The notes beneath the pieces were generated by a model. It made no database searches, was not told where the DNA came from, and saw only the letters and a program-made list of their open reading frames with translations. Made by a program: the position numbers and the translations under genes. A stretch of 64,000 nucleotides of DNA from positions 1 to 64,000 of the forward strand of contig CAYRRM010000007.1 in NCBI GenBank assembly GCA_964426675.1, in the 5' to 3' direction. This document shows positions 9,348-17,933 of the stretch, piece after piece; positions within the stretch are counted from its first letter, which is position 1; the number at the start of each line of letters is the position of its first letter. Origin of the DNA: DYMC01 sp035406705 (lineage in GTDB: Bacteria > Verrucomicrobiota > Lentisphaeria > Victivallales > GWF2-50-93).

Positions 9348-10169
9348 ATGCCAGGAAAAAAAATAAAAAAGAAAGTAAACGTATTAATTATGACAGGTTA
9401 TGGTTTGAACTGTGAAGAGGAAACAGGCATTGCATTTGAATATTGTGGTGCTAAATCTGAAAAACTTCACCTTAATGATATTCTTGAGAAAGAAAATATT
9501 CTTGAAAGATTTCATATATTTGCCTTCATAGGAGGATTTTCATTTGGAGATCATTTGGGAGCTGGAACTGTTCTTGCCAATAGACTTAAATTTAGAATTC
9601 AGAAACAAATTATTAAGTTTATAAACGAAGGTAAATTGATTATTGGCATTTGCAATGGTTTTCAGACAATGACGAGATTGGGGCTATTGCCTGCATTAGG
9701 GAAAAAATATTTTGAACAACAAGCAGCGTTAATACACAATGATAGTGGGCTTTTTAGAGATGACTGGGTTTTTATGAAGGGAAATCAAAATTCACCCTGC
9801 GTATTTACGAAAGATATTGTTAGTATAAAAATGCCAGTACGACATGGGGAAGGCAAATTTGTCGCTGAACCTGCTATAATCAGTGAAATTATGCAAAAAA
9901 ATCTTTATTGTTTGCAATATTGTGATGAGGCTTTAGATACCAATGCAGCTTTCCCATATAATCCGAATGGGTCTATAAATAATATTGCAGGAATCTGTGA
10001 TGAAACAGGTAGAATTTTTGGATTGATGCCACATCCAGAGGCTTTCTTATCGCCTTATAATGAACCTGATTGGATAAGGAAAAAACTTTCAGGGATTATT
10101 AAAAAAGAGGGTGATGGGATAAAAATATTTGCAAATGCCGTTAATTATGCAAAAGAAAATCTATTTTAG
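9348..10169 (+). CDS. purQ: Phosphoribosylformylglycinamidine synthase glutaminase subunit
   Basis: Supplies ammonia from glutamine for purine step 4. Class I amidotransferase features are intact: GYGLNCEEET at the N-terminus, GGFSFGDHLGAG, the nucleophile in GICNGFQ and the His-Glu pair in MPHPEAF. At 273 residues it is the longer PurQ form. The start is weak, with no clear Shine-Dalgarno, and the first ten residues are Lys-rich. No purL, purS or other purine gene lies nearby, so the gene stands alone. Confidence 0.92.
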   Translation: MPGKKIKKKVNVLIMTGYGLNCEEETGIAFEYCGAKSEKLHLNDILEKENILERFHIFAFIGGFSFGDHLGAGTVLANRLKFRIQKQIIKFINEGKLIIGICNGFQTMTRLGLLPALGKKYFEQQAALIHNDSGLFRDDWVFMKGNQNSPCVFTKDIVSIKMPVRHGEGKFVAEPAIISEIMQKNLYCLQYCDEALDTNAAFPYNPNGSINNIAGICDETGRIFGLMPHPEAFLSPYNEPDWIRKKLSGIIKKEGDGIKIFANAVNYAKENLF

Positions 10170-10281
10170 AGGACAGATTTTTATTTTTTATTACTTTTAG
10201 AAATTTTTAATTAACTTAAGAGAAAATGATTTTGCTGTTTTTATTTTAAGATTAATAGTTTCCTATATCTATGGAGTTAAC

Positions 10282-12582
10282 ATGAAAACTTTTTATAGAG
10301 AACCAATGATTGAAGAAGGTATTCATAATATTATACTTCAAAATCGTTGTGGCAATAGGTTGACTTTGTTATGTTTAACAGACAGATGTGAAATGGAATT
10401 TGTTTATAAACCCAATGCGTTTAGAAGAAAAGACTTTCGTTCAAGAAATTTTTCCAATAGAGATAATCAAACAACCCTCTTTGACTCATTTTATTTGCCG
10501 GACATAACATCATCAATGATAAAAAATGTCTATTACGATCCTTTTTATACAAAATTAGAGGTCAAATCAGAATCAGGAGCAATTAACATAATAAGTGTCG
10601 TGAATCTTGCAGATGAGAATTGTTTTGTTATATCAGCCAGACAACCTCTTCTTTTAGCAATCAAACCCCATTTTGAGTTTAACGTATCTGATGGTATCCT
10701 TTATGAATTATTTTCAGAACGAGGGGAAGACATTGTTGCATTTATTTCGTTTCCAGGATTTGAACTCAATAGATATCGTATGCTTGATGATGGAACACAT
10801 GTCTTACAGATTTTAGAAAATGATATTTTGCTGATTGGTGGCGAAGAAAATAAAATGCAAATGACAAGGATATTAAGGCGTTTTGAAGGAATGCCCCTCG
10901 ACGAACTCATTTTACAGAACGAAAAGACAATAAAAACAACTTTATATAAAAGTTTAGTTTATGTTAACGAAGATGACTTTCAGGATGTTATAGATCTCAA
11001 TCGCAGAATAATTTTTTCTGGGATGGACGAAGGAGGAGCATGTTTTGGAGCACTAAACAGAATATACTATTTAATTTGGGTTCGTGATGGCTCGATGACT
11101 TCATGTCATATGGCATTAGCAGGAAATCCAATTTTTATACAAAGATGGGCTCCATTTCTTTTGTTCAATCCATCACAAACAATGGTCAATGAGAAGAAAG
11201 TCGTGAGAGATTTTTCACAATTAGTAGGTACGAGGTGGTCTAAATCTGAGGATGATGGACTTTTTTATGCTGTCTGGACAGCCTTTACATACTTTCGCAC
11301 TATTGGAGATATTTCTCTTTTTTCTGATGAATTAATAAATTTATTAATTGAATGTATTGAGAATCATCTTGAAAGGTGCTGGGATAAACGCATATGCCTT
11401 CTGTCAAGCGACACATTAGGAGAAGATCCCCTTACGGCATCCCCTTATTTTGGTTATGACATTGTAAACGGCTCAATGTTAAAAACCAGGTATCAAGACT
11501 ACAAGCATAATGATATAGTTCGTTGTAGTTCACTTTATCATCAGGTCAACATGTATAACGTCTTACTAATGACTGTTTGCTTATTAAACGAATGCGATAG
11601 GACAGACTTACTAGAATATCAGAAAAGATATTTAAAAATTGCTAATGAACTGCGAAATTCTCTGCGAAAGAATTTTATCAGTGAAGATGGAAAACTTTAT
11701 TCTTTACGTTTTGATATGGTTGATGGAACAGAGAAATTTTTAGGTATTGTAAAGGGGATAGATTATTGGGAACATGGGTGGGCAGTAAGTCAGGGGCCAT
11801 TTTTCCCCCTACCCTATCATCAAATTGAAAGTTGTCGTGAACTTTATAAATCATGGGAATCTATTGCAGGAACTTATGGTTTTTGTCCATGGAATGTAAT
11901 GGCTCGTCAATTATTCAATTACGGGATGGCTTCTACCGAACATAGAATTATGCTTCAAAGAGAGGTTTCAGAAGCTCGAACTAAAACTGAAAAGTATCCC
12001 CTTTTTGGCGCCTTAACTGAATATGCAGGAGCTATTGAAGGTTGGCGAGCTCTTCCATTTTCGGCAGCTAGTTTTTTACTTACTCATACTTCTCTTATAT
12101 TATATCCGCTTGCTATGGGATTTGCTGTCAGAGCATCAGATAGAGTATCAAAGATAGAAAATTTTATGTATCGTCTTTATAGGCTCTTCGCTTACAGTGA
12201 AGGTCAAGGTGAATCTATTTCTTCATATATTATAAATGGGAAACAATTCCGTTACTGTCTCCAAATCCCTGAAAGAGAATTAAAACCTGGAAAAAATATT
12301 ATAAAAATTATGCGTTGTCCTAAAATAGATTTTTCTCAACTATATGAATCTGATTCGGAGCTATTATTTCTTGAAGAAAACGAAAATAGAATGTCTGCGG
12401 TATTTTCTAGTCCAATAGCAAAAACCTTTTGTTTCTTAAATGCTGATAATGCAAAAGAGATATCCTGGACTAAAAATGGAAAAGCTCTTATTCCAGAAAT
12501 TACCCATTTACCTGGTACTCAATTTACGTTTTTTAGGATAGAAGAGCCTGGTGAAATTGTTATAAATCTCGTTATGCAATGA
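10282..12582 (+). CDS. Six-hairpin (alpha/alpha)6 glycosidase-like protein
   Basis: 766 residues, no signal peptide, so cytoplasmic. The N-terminal ~230 residues look beta-rich. The central part from about 250 to 620 has the spacing of an (alpha/alpha)6 toroid, with YLIWVRDGSM as the probable acidic active-site entry, then SSLYHQVNMYN, GTYGFCPWNVMARQ and a C-terminal LPFSAASFLLTH. This resembles debranching and rhamnosidase-type clans, but I cannot assign a GH family. A C-terminal small beta domain follows. GGAG precedes the ATG, and a strong terminator closes the gene. Confidence 0.7.
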   Translation: MKTFYREPMIEEGIHNIILQNRCGNRLTLLCLTDRCEMEFVYKPNAFRRKDFRSRNFSNRDNQTTLFDSFYLPDITSSMIKNVYYDPFYTKLEVKSESGAINIISVVNLADENCFVISARQPLLLAIKPHFEFNVSDGILYELFSERGEDIVAFISFPGFELNRYRMLDDGTHVLQILENDILLIGGEENKMQMTRILRRFEGMPLDELILQNEKTIKTTLYKSLVYVNEDDFQDVIDLNRRIIFSGMDEGGACFGALNRIYYLIWVRDGSMTSCHMALAGNPIFIQRWAPFLLFNPSQTMVNEKKVVRDFSQLVGTRWSKSEDDGLFYAVWTAFTYFRTIGDISLFSDELINLLIECIENHLERCWDKRICLLSSDTLGEDPLTASPYFGYDIVNGSMLKTRYQDYKHNDIVRCSSLYHQVNMYNVLLMTVCLLNECDRTDLLEYQKRYLKIANELRNSLRKNFISEDGKLYSLRFDMVDGTEKFLGIVKGIDYWEHGWAVSQGPFFPLPYHQIESCRELYKSWESIAGTYGFCPWNVMARQLFNYGMASTEHRIMLQREVSEARTKTEKYPLFGALTEYAGAIEGWRALPFSAASFLLTHTSLILYPLAMGFAVRASDRVSKIENFMYRLYRLFAYSEGQGESISSYIINGKQFRYCLQIPERELKPGKNIIKIMRCPKIDFSQLYESDSELLFLEENENRMSAVFSSPIAKTFCFLNADNAKEISWTKNGKALIPEITHLPGTQFTFFRIEEPGEIVINLVMQ

Positions 12583-12593
12583 CAAAAATAAAA

Positions 12594-12628
12594 GGATTCA
12601 AGAAAACGTTTACTTGAATCCCTTTTTT
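12594..12628 (+). terminator. Rho-independent terminator
   Basis: Stem GGATTCAAG (12594-12602) pairs exactly with CTTGAATCC (12613-12621) around a 10-base loop and is followed by CTTTTTT. It ends the plus-strand glycosidase-like gene. The A-rich bases before the stem could let it also serve the convergent esterase gene ending at 12668. Confidence 0.9.
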
Positions 12629-12667
12629 GATTTGTTTCTTTATTTTAATTTTATCGGATCTTTTATT

Positions 12668-15600
12668 TTAGTATTGAATTAATTGAAGTATTTCTCTTTC
12701 AGATAATGCTCTGTCATATATAAAAAATTCATCTATTGAACCTGTATAAAATGTTTTTCCATATCTTGCTCCAATAGTCATAGTTGAGCTATAATTTTTT
12801 ACCGGCCTATTCTCTGCTTTTTGAGCCATAAGGACACCATCTATATAAATTTTTATGCTTTGTCCATCATATGTTCCTGCAAAGTGATGCCATTGGTTTA
12901 AAGAGGGAACAGGGCAGGTCAAATTTTCAGCGTAATCTCCACCCCAATCAAGACGGAAATTTAGAATCTTTGTCCCATATGGCCGTATTTCAATTACTGA
13001 ATTTGATTTTGCGAAAAGAGTTTGAAATGTTCCATCATAGGTCAAAGGTTTGAACCAAAAGGCAATAGTTAGATTCTGAAAATTGATATTATTTGCGCCG
13101 CTGATGATTACCTGACCGTTTCCATTAAAACTTAATCCATTATTTTGGATTCCAACGATTCTTGAAACTTGATTCTGAATAATACCATCAAGTTGCATTG
13201 GGCCATCATCATATACTGTTTCACCTGAATTCTCATCAAAAGATAGTTTTAGTACTTGTCCTTCCGCAGGTAGTTGATTTTCTTCTTCTTCAATTATTAT
13301 AGCACCAATGTAATAAAAACCATAATAGTTATTATTATTTGGACCTTTTTGTATTTGCACTTCTATTTCACCATCAGCATTAGGCTTTATACTCTCTGAA
13401 ACTGAATTGTTTATATTATTAGCTGGATTAAGATAAGTCGTTATATTTGAAGCTCCATAAATATTATATTGAGTTTCTCTGTTATCGCTAACATTCATTC
13501 TTGAGGCATAGAAAGTTAATTTATATTTTTTATCAACTTCAAGACCTTCTATTTTGAAAGCCGCAGAAGGTTCTAACTGAGAAGCATAAGTAATGTCATT
13601 TCCCCAAAAACTGTCACAAGTCGCACTAACAGGCAAAGAAAGACTATTTTCTGATGTAGTTCCTGAAGTATTTATACCAGAGAAACTATCTGTTATAGTG
13701 AATCTCATTCCCGTCAATATCCCTTCTGAATCAATAAGCTCAACATTAGTTCCTTCTGTTACAGCAGTTACATTATTCCAATATTGCTGACTTAATTTTG
13801 TATTTCTTCCGAAGTCTATGAATATTTTTCTATTGTTAGTTATTTGAGGTAAGACTTTGACCAATAATGTATCAGAACCACTTAATATGCCATCACTTAC
13901 TGTCAACTTTATAAGATAATCTCCTTCTTTCTGGAAGGTTGCATTTGTATTAGTTGAAGAAGGTGCAGAGAATATTACTGATCCCGGTCCATTTTCGACT
14001 TGCCATGTCATAGACAATACTCCGGACGGCAGTCCATCATCAATAACTGTTGCATTTAAAGTTGCTGTATTTTGAGGTAATTGTAATGTTATATCTGATC
14101 CTATATTTACGATAGGGGCTTGGTTTGGTGGTGTAATATTTTTATATGTTGCACTTAGAGTAACATTACTATTTGGCATTATGACATCTGTCTTCGCAGA
14201 AAATATATCTGCAATGTTACTTACATCTCCCGTCCACTTATCGAATTCTTGCCCTGTAGAAGCTAATGCTGCTTCAATATGAACTGTTGTTCCAGCTTCA
14301 TATACCCCTGAACCGCTACCATTATTTACAGTTAGAGAATATTTAACTATAGGCATAGGGTTAACTGTTATATTGATTTCATCGTAGGCTGATAATTCTC
14401 CATCATTAACGGTTATACGTATTTTATATTGCCCGGGCATTGTGAACGTTGCCGTTGTTATATTTTTTTGTGGTTCTGAGAAAGTAACAGTGCCAGGCCC
14501 CGACTCTAAAGTCCACTGAAAAGTCAGAGATGAATTTACTAAGCCATCATCACTCGCCTCAGCACTGAGATAAGCCTCTTCTGGCAATGTAATTATCTGA
14601 TCATTTCCTGCATTAACTACAGGTGGCTGATTTACAGTTCCCGGATTATTACCTGAGATATTTTTTAAGTATTGTGAGGAGATTACATTTATTGAGTCAA
14701 CTCCTGGAATTTTCCACGCAACACTTAAGAAATCGCTGCCCCATTGTTGTTTATGTAAAACCTCAAGATAATATTCTTTACCTTTCTCCATAAAAATTGG
14801 GGCAGATTGTTGCGCAGGATATCTTGTATACTCATATGGATTTGAAAGATAACCTGAATGAGAACATATCTTTACTTTATTTTTAGGATCAGAATCAGTA
14901 CTTAAATAGACTTCTGCGCTATCATCAGCTGCCACATAAAATCTATACTCTCCACTTACTGGGGGAATTACTAATGTACGCATTCTCTGTCCAAATTTAA
15001 GTCCCCCAAACTTTTTAGCATCTGTGTTGTTCCAGAAATCTGTTTGGTCTGGACTATCTGGAAAAGATGATGAATTTATTAAATCACTTACTGTTGTACC
15101 ATCTATTTTTTTATACACATCTATCGCAACTTTTTTTTCTGTCGATACTTCAAAATTCAAGCGAACCGTAGTATTATAGGTGGTATTCCCTCCATACGAG
15201 GAAACCATACTGTCTCCTGTTACAAGTATCTCAATTAGATTATTATCACCTCTAAAGAGTTGGAGATTATTAACACTCCAGTTTTCACCGCTAACATTAC
15301 AATTACCACTACCACCTCTACTATTTTTCCACGTTACAGAATAAATGCTATATCCTCCAAATTGAAAATTACCAGATAAATTGATAAGTTCATCTGGATA
15401 GACAATATAATTATTATTTGAAGGAGAATTTATTCTCAATATAGGAGCAATATTGTTTTTCTGTCCTTTTCTTTGAGCCATCAACCAATGTATAAGGAGT
15501 GGATTTTTATAAGATGCTGACCATATTCCATGCCCACCACTATCATATCTTGTATAAATTATTGAGCCACCAAGAGAGCGTATTGCTCTAACAATTCCAT

Positions 15601-16186
15601 CTGTTCCGCCAATACCAACAACTGTATCATTAGCTGCGTGAAATGTCCATATATTTTGGTTAAGAAGTTTCTCTGCATCCCCACTTCCAAAAGACATAGG
15701 TATCCCTGCAGCAAAATAGTCAGGTGCCCATGTCATAAAATTAAATGTTCCACTCCCCCCAAGTGAAATACCTGTTAGATAAATTCTCTCGTAATCAATA
15801 TTAAATTCCTTACTTAATTCTGCAATTGCTTTCTGCACCATAGCCAAATAATCTTGATTCCAACCTCCAGTTGTTTGAGGCGCCATATAAAAAGTAGGAT
15901 AAGCAGCGTGAAATTCGGTGTTAATAAAGTACATACTGCCCTGACCATAATTTTTCAACTGTTTTTCATTATCTGAGCCTTTTTCTCCTGCTCCATGTAA
16001 AAAGATAATTATGGGATATTTATTCTGGCTATTATAAACTGGAGGCACAAACAATCTATAAGGCATCGTTTTATTATTTAAAGTGACTGTTCTATACTCA
16101 AGTTGATCATAACCTACAGTTCCAGCAAATAACACAATAGAGAATACCATTAGAACTAAGCACCATAGGATTTTCACTTTTTTCAT
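12668..16186 (-). CDS. Secreted modular esterase with PA14, PKD-like and LamG domains
   Basis: 1172 residues. Signal peptide ~1-22. Residues ~40-240 form a CE1-like/PHB-depolymerase-like alpha/beta hydrolase: oxyanion FLHGAG, nucleophile S141 in GISLGGSG, candidate D187 in AANDTVV and H219 in GGHGIW. Then come a beta domain (~250-345), a PA14-like domain (~355-505), a PKD-like domain (~521-610), an InlB-type repeat (~615-683), a second PKD-like domain (~690-780), an Ig/jelly-roll-like unit (~785-970) and a LamG/concanavalin-like C-terminus (~980-1172). Likely removes acetyl or feruloyl groups from polysaccharide at the cell surface. AAAGGAG precedes the ATG. It is the only gene of its transcription unit. 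Confidence 0.85.
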   Translation of the reverse strand: MKKVKILWCLVLMVFSIVLFAGTVGYDQLEYRTVTLNNKTMPYRLFVPPVYNSQNKYPIIIFLHGAGEKGSDNEKQLKNYGQGSMYFINTEFHAAYPTFYMAPQTTGGWNQDYLAMVQKAIAELSKEFNIDYERIYLTGISLGGSGTFNFMTWAPDYFAAGIPMSFGSGDAEKLLNQNIWTFHAANDTVVGIGGTDGIVRAIRSLGGSIIYTRYDSGGHGIWSASYKNPLLIHWLMAQRKGQKNNIAPILRINSPSNNNYIVYPDELINLSGNFQFGGYSIYSVTWKNSRGGSGNCNVSGENWSVNNLQLFRGDNNLIEILVTGDSMVSSYGGNTTYNTTVRLNFEVSTEKKVAIDVYKKIDGTTVSDLINSSSFPDSPDQTDFWNNTDAKKFGGLKFGQRMRTLVIPPVSGEYRFYVAADDSAEVYLSTDSDPKNKVKICSHSGYLSNPYEYTRYPAQQSAPIFMEKGKEYYLEVLHKQQWGSDFLSVAWKIPGVDSINVISSQYLKNISGNNPGTVNQPPVVNAGNDQIITLPEEAYLSAEASDDGLVNSSLTFQWTLESGPGTVTFSEPQKNITTATFTMPGQYKIRITVNDGELSAYDEINITVNPMPIVKYSLTVNNGSGSGVYEAGTTVHIEAALASTGQEFDKWTGDVSNIADIFSAKTDVIMPNSNVTLSATYKNITPPNQAPIVNIGSDITLQLPQNTATLNATVIDDGLPSGVLSMTWQVENGPGSVIFSAPSSTNTNATFQKEGDYLIKLTVSDGILSGSDTLLVKVLPQITNNRKIFIDFGRNTKLSQQYWNNVTAVTEGTNVELIDSEGILTGMRFTITDSFSGINTSGTTSENSLSLPVSATCDSFWGNDITYASQLEPSAAFKIEGLEVDKKYKLTFYASRMNVSDNRETQYNIYGASNITTYLNPANNINNSVSESIKPNADGEIEVQIQKGPNNNNYYGFYYIGAIIIEEEENQLPAEGQVLKLSFDENSGETVYDDGPMQLDGIIQNQVSRIVGIQNNGLSFNGNGQVIISGANNINFQNLTIAFWFKPLTYDGTFQTLFAKSNSVIEIRPYGTKILNFRLDWGGDYAENLTCPVPSLNQWHHFAGTYDGQSIKIYIDGVLMAQKAENRPVKNYSSTMTIGARYGKTFYTGSIDEFFIYDRALSEREILQLIQY

Positions 16187-16654
16187 AGAATTACTCCTTT
16201 ATTTAAAATTTTTCTTTAATTATAAAAGAGTATCCTTATTTTCGTGAACGGTTACATAAAAATTTTATTTTTTTTTATAATAGATCTGGTTATCTCATGA
16301 TTTTTTGAACAAAAAAATAATTGCATCTATCCAAGACAAGACTTCAGCCCTACGAAAACATGATGATTTATTGCCGATATAAGATCTAAGGAAACCTTTC
16401 TCCCTAAATTTTAATTTTATAGTGATTATCCATCCATGTGTTCATCTCGTAGCCTCATTAGAATGGGGAATATAAGAAGACCTGTTTTGTCTTTGGTTTC
16501 GAACGGAGATTTCATAAATTTTTTAAATATCTGACTCAAGATAAAATAGATTCAAAAACTATTTTGAAGTTGAAGAATGGATAGAAGGTGTTTTAAATCT
16601 TTGTTATAATATCTTGTAAGTTGTGTATATAGCAACAAAACAGGATAAGGAGTA
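16187..16654. other. 468-base gap with no recognised gene
   Basis: Holds the likely promoter of the esterase gene near its right side (minus-strand TATAAT at 16219-16224) and a CG-centred operator-like site at 16243-16256. From about 16290 to 16650 there are only short open stretches with no ribosome-binding site. I see no RNA gene or repeat, and it may contain decayed coding sequence. Confidence 0.5.
16243..16256 (-). promoter_or_regulatory. LacI/CcpA-type operator-like site
   Basis: The minus strand reads TGTAACCGTTCACG, which fits 13 of 14 positions of the catabolite-responsive element consensus TGWAANCGNTNWCA. It lies 19-32 bases upstream of a TATAAT at 16219-16224 and so overlaps the expected -35 region of the esterase gene. 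It differs from the TACTATCGATAGTA sites, so a second LacI-family regulator outside the window would be needed. Confidence 0.35.
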
Positions 16655-17023
16655 TTACTTTTTATTTTGTTTTTTGCTAATAATTACAGCAAATTGTTCT
16701 ACTCTCAAATCAAGTTCAGCAGCCATACATATATAACGCAATAAATCGGCTGCAGGAATATCTGAAAGTTCAAGCGTTACTCTATATTCACCTTTCTTGA
16801 TATCTTTTATTATTATATTTATACCCTTCCCTTCAGGATCTATTTCCTGTGAACGTTTTCTTATATAACTAATAGCATCTATCACATCCTTTTCATCAAA
16901 GAAAACTTTATCGAAAATAATTTTCTTTAATTTATCAACGCATAGCTCCTGTGTATTCAAAAAGTGAAGGTCAGATAAGAAAAATAAGAAAAATAGTGAG
17001 ATAAATTGAAAAATTTTTTTCAT
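16655..17023 (-). CDS. Small secreted protein with secretin/TonB short N-terminal-like domain
   Basis: 122 residues with a signal peptide (MKKIFQFISLFFLFFLS...). The rest has the pattern of the short secretin/TonB N-terminal domain: FDKVFFDEKDVIDAISYIRK, then VTLELSDIPAADLLRYIC, then LDLRVEQFAVIIS. PVC bacteria encode many small or fused proteins with this pattern, some tied to type II secretion. Here the domain stands alone. Divergent from the GT9 gene. Function inferred from fold only. Confidence 0.6.
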   Translation of the reverse strand: MKKIFQFISLFFLFFLSDLHFLNTQELCVDKLKKIIFDKVFFDEKDVIDAISYIRKRSQEIDPEGKGINIIIKDIKKGEYRVTLELSDIPAADLLRYICMAAELDLRVEQFAVIISKKQNKK

Positions 17024-17078
17024 AAGTATAATTTACTGCATTTTCAGAAAAATAAAAAAATTTTTTTTAGAACTTTTT

Positions 17079-17933
17079 ATGAAAATAAAAAGGATTCTAT
17101 ATTGTCATAGAGGTGCCCTTGGAGATTTCATCCTCTCCTGGTACGGATTAAAGCTTTTAAAAGAAAAATTCCTCTGTGAGTTTACAGGGCTTGGCAGACC
17201 TGAATATTTAAGACTTGCAAAGGAATTTAATTTATGTGATAGGATACTGGATTGTGAATCTGCAATATTTTTAGATTTTTTTCAAGGAAAAAGGTTGCCA
17301 GAACTTCTTACTGGTTTTGATGCTGCAATCTTATGGCTAAATAAAGGAGAAGAGATAAGCTCTCTTTTATCTGTTAATTGCCCAAAAGTCTTAACAATAA
17401 AACCATTTACTGGTCACACACATATAGGTATAAGGTATTTTACAGAGATTTCGAATTTTTTTTTGGAGAAAGAGTTAAATATTAATAGTTTTTTTTCTCC
17501 ACGCATAGCATATGGAAAGAAGCCGGTTCTAATTCATCCAGGAAGTGGGAGTTTAAAGAAAAATTTGCCAACGAAATTTTACCTTGATTTATCGGAGAAG
17601 ATTCTTGGAAAAGGATTCGAATGCAAATTCTTATTTGGAAATATTGAGAAAGAAAATGGGATTTTCAAAGATTTCCCACCTGATAAAAGTATTTTTCCGT
17701 CAAATTGTATTGAATTAAAAGAGACTCTCCTTTTAGCTTCTGCATTTATAGGAAATGACAGTGGTCCAGGCCATCTTGCCGCCTTCTGTGGAGTTCCAGT
17801 ATTTACAATTTTCCGTGATACTGATGCCAGACTATGGCATCCCCTTGGAAACTATGTATCATATTCATATGCACATAATTTATCCGCTCTATCTGATAAA
17901 ATCATTTCTTTTGTTTATGAGATAAATTACTGA
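17079..17933 (+). CDS. Family 9 glycosyltransferase (heptosyltransferase-like)
   Basis: 284 residues. GT9 enzymes add heptose or related sugars to the lipopolysaccharide core at the inner face of the membrane. The N-terminal RGALGDFILSW, the mid-protein IHPGSGSLKKNLP, and FIGNDSGPGHLAAFCGVP in the nucleotide-sugar domain are diagnostic. It is shorter than ADP-heptose transferases such as WaaC (about 320 residues). No Shine-Dalgarno is evident before the ATG. The 3' end overlaps the convergent GT39-like gene by 32 bases. Confidence 0.88.
   Translation: MKIKRILYCHRGALGDFILSWYGLKLLKEKFLCEFTGLGRPEYLRLAKEFNLCDRILDCESAIFLDFFQGKRLPELLTGFDAAILWLNKGEEISSLLSVNCPKVLTIKPFTGHTHIGIRYFTEISNFFLEKELNINSFFSPRIAYGKKPVLIHPGSGSLKKNLPTKFYLDLSEKILGKGFECKFLFGNIEKENGIFKDFPPDKSIFPSNCIELKETLLLASAFIGNDSGPGHLAAFCGVPVFTIFRDTDARLWHPLGNYVSYSYAHNLSALSDKIISFVYEINY

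Noticed and set aside
11650..11668. TGCGAAATTCTCTGCGAA as a palindrome copy
   Set aside because: The two halves are direct, not inverted, so it does not fit TTGCGA-NNN-TCGCAA.
12600..12614. cre-like GAAAACGTTTAC
   Set aside because: It is the loop of the terminator after the glycosidase-like gene and is not near a promoter.
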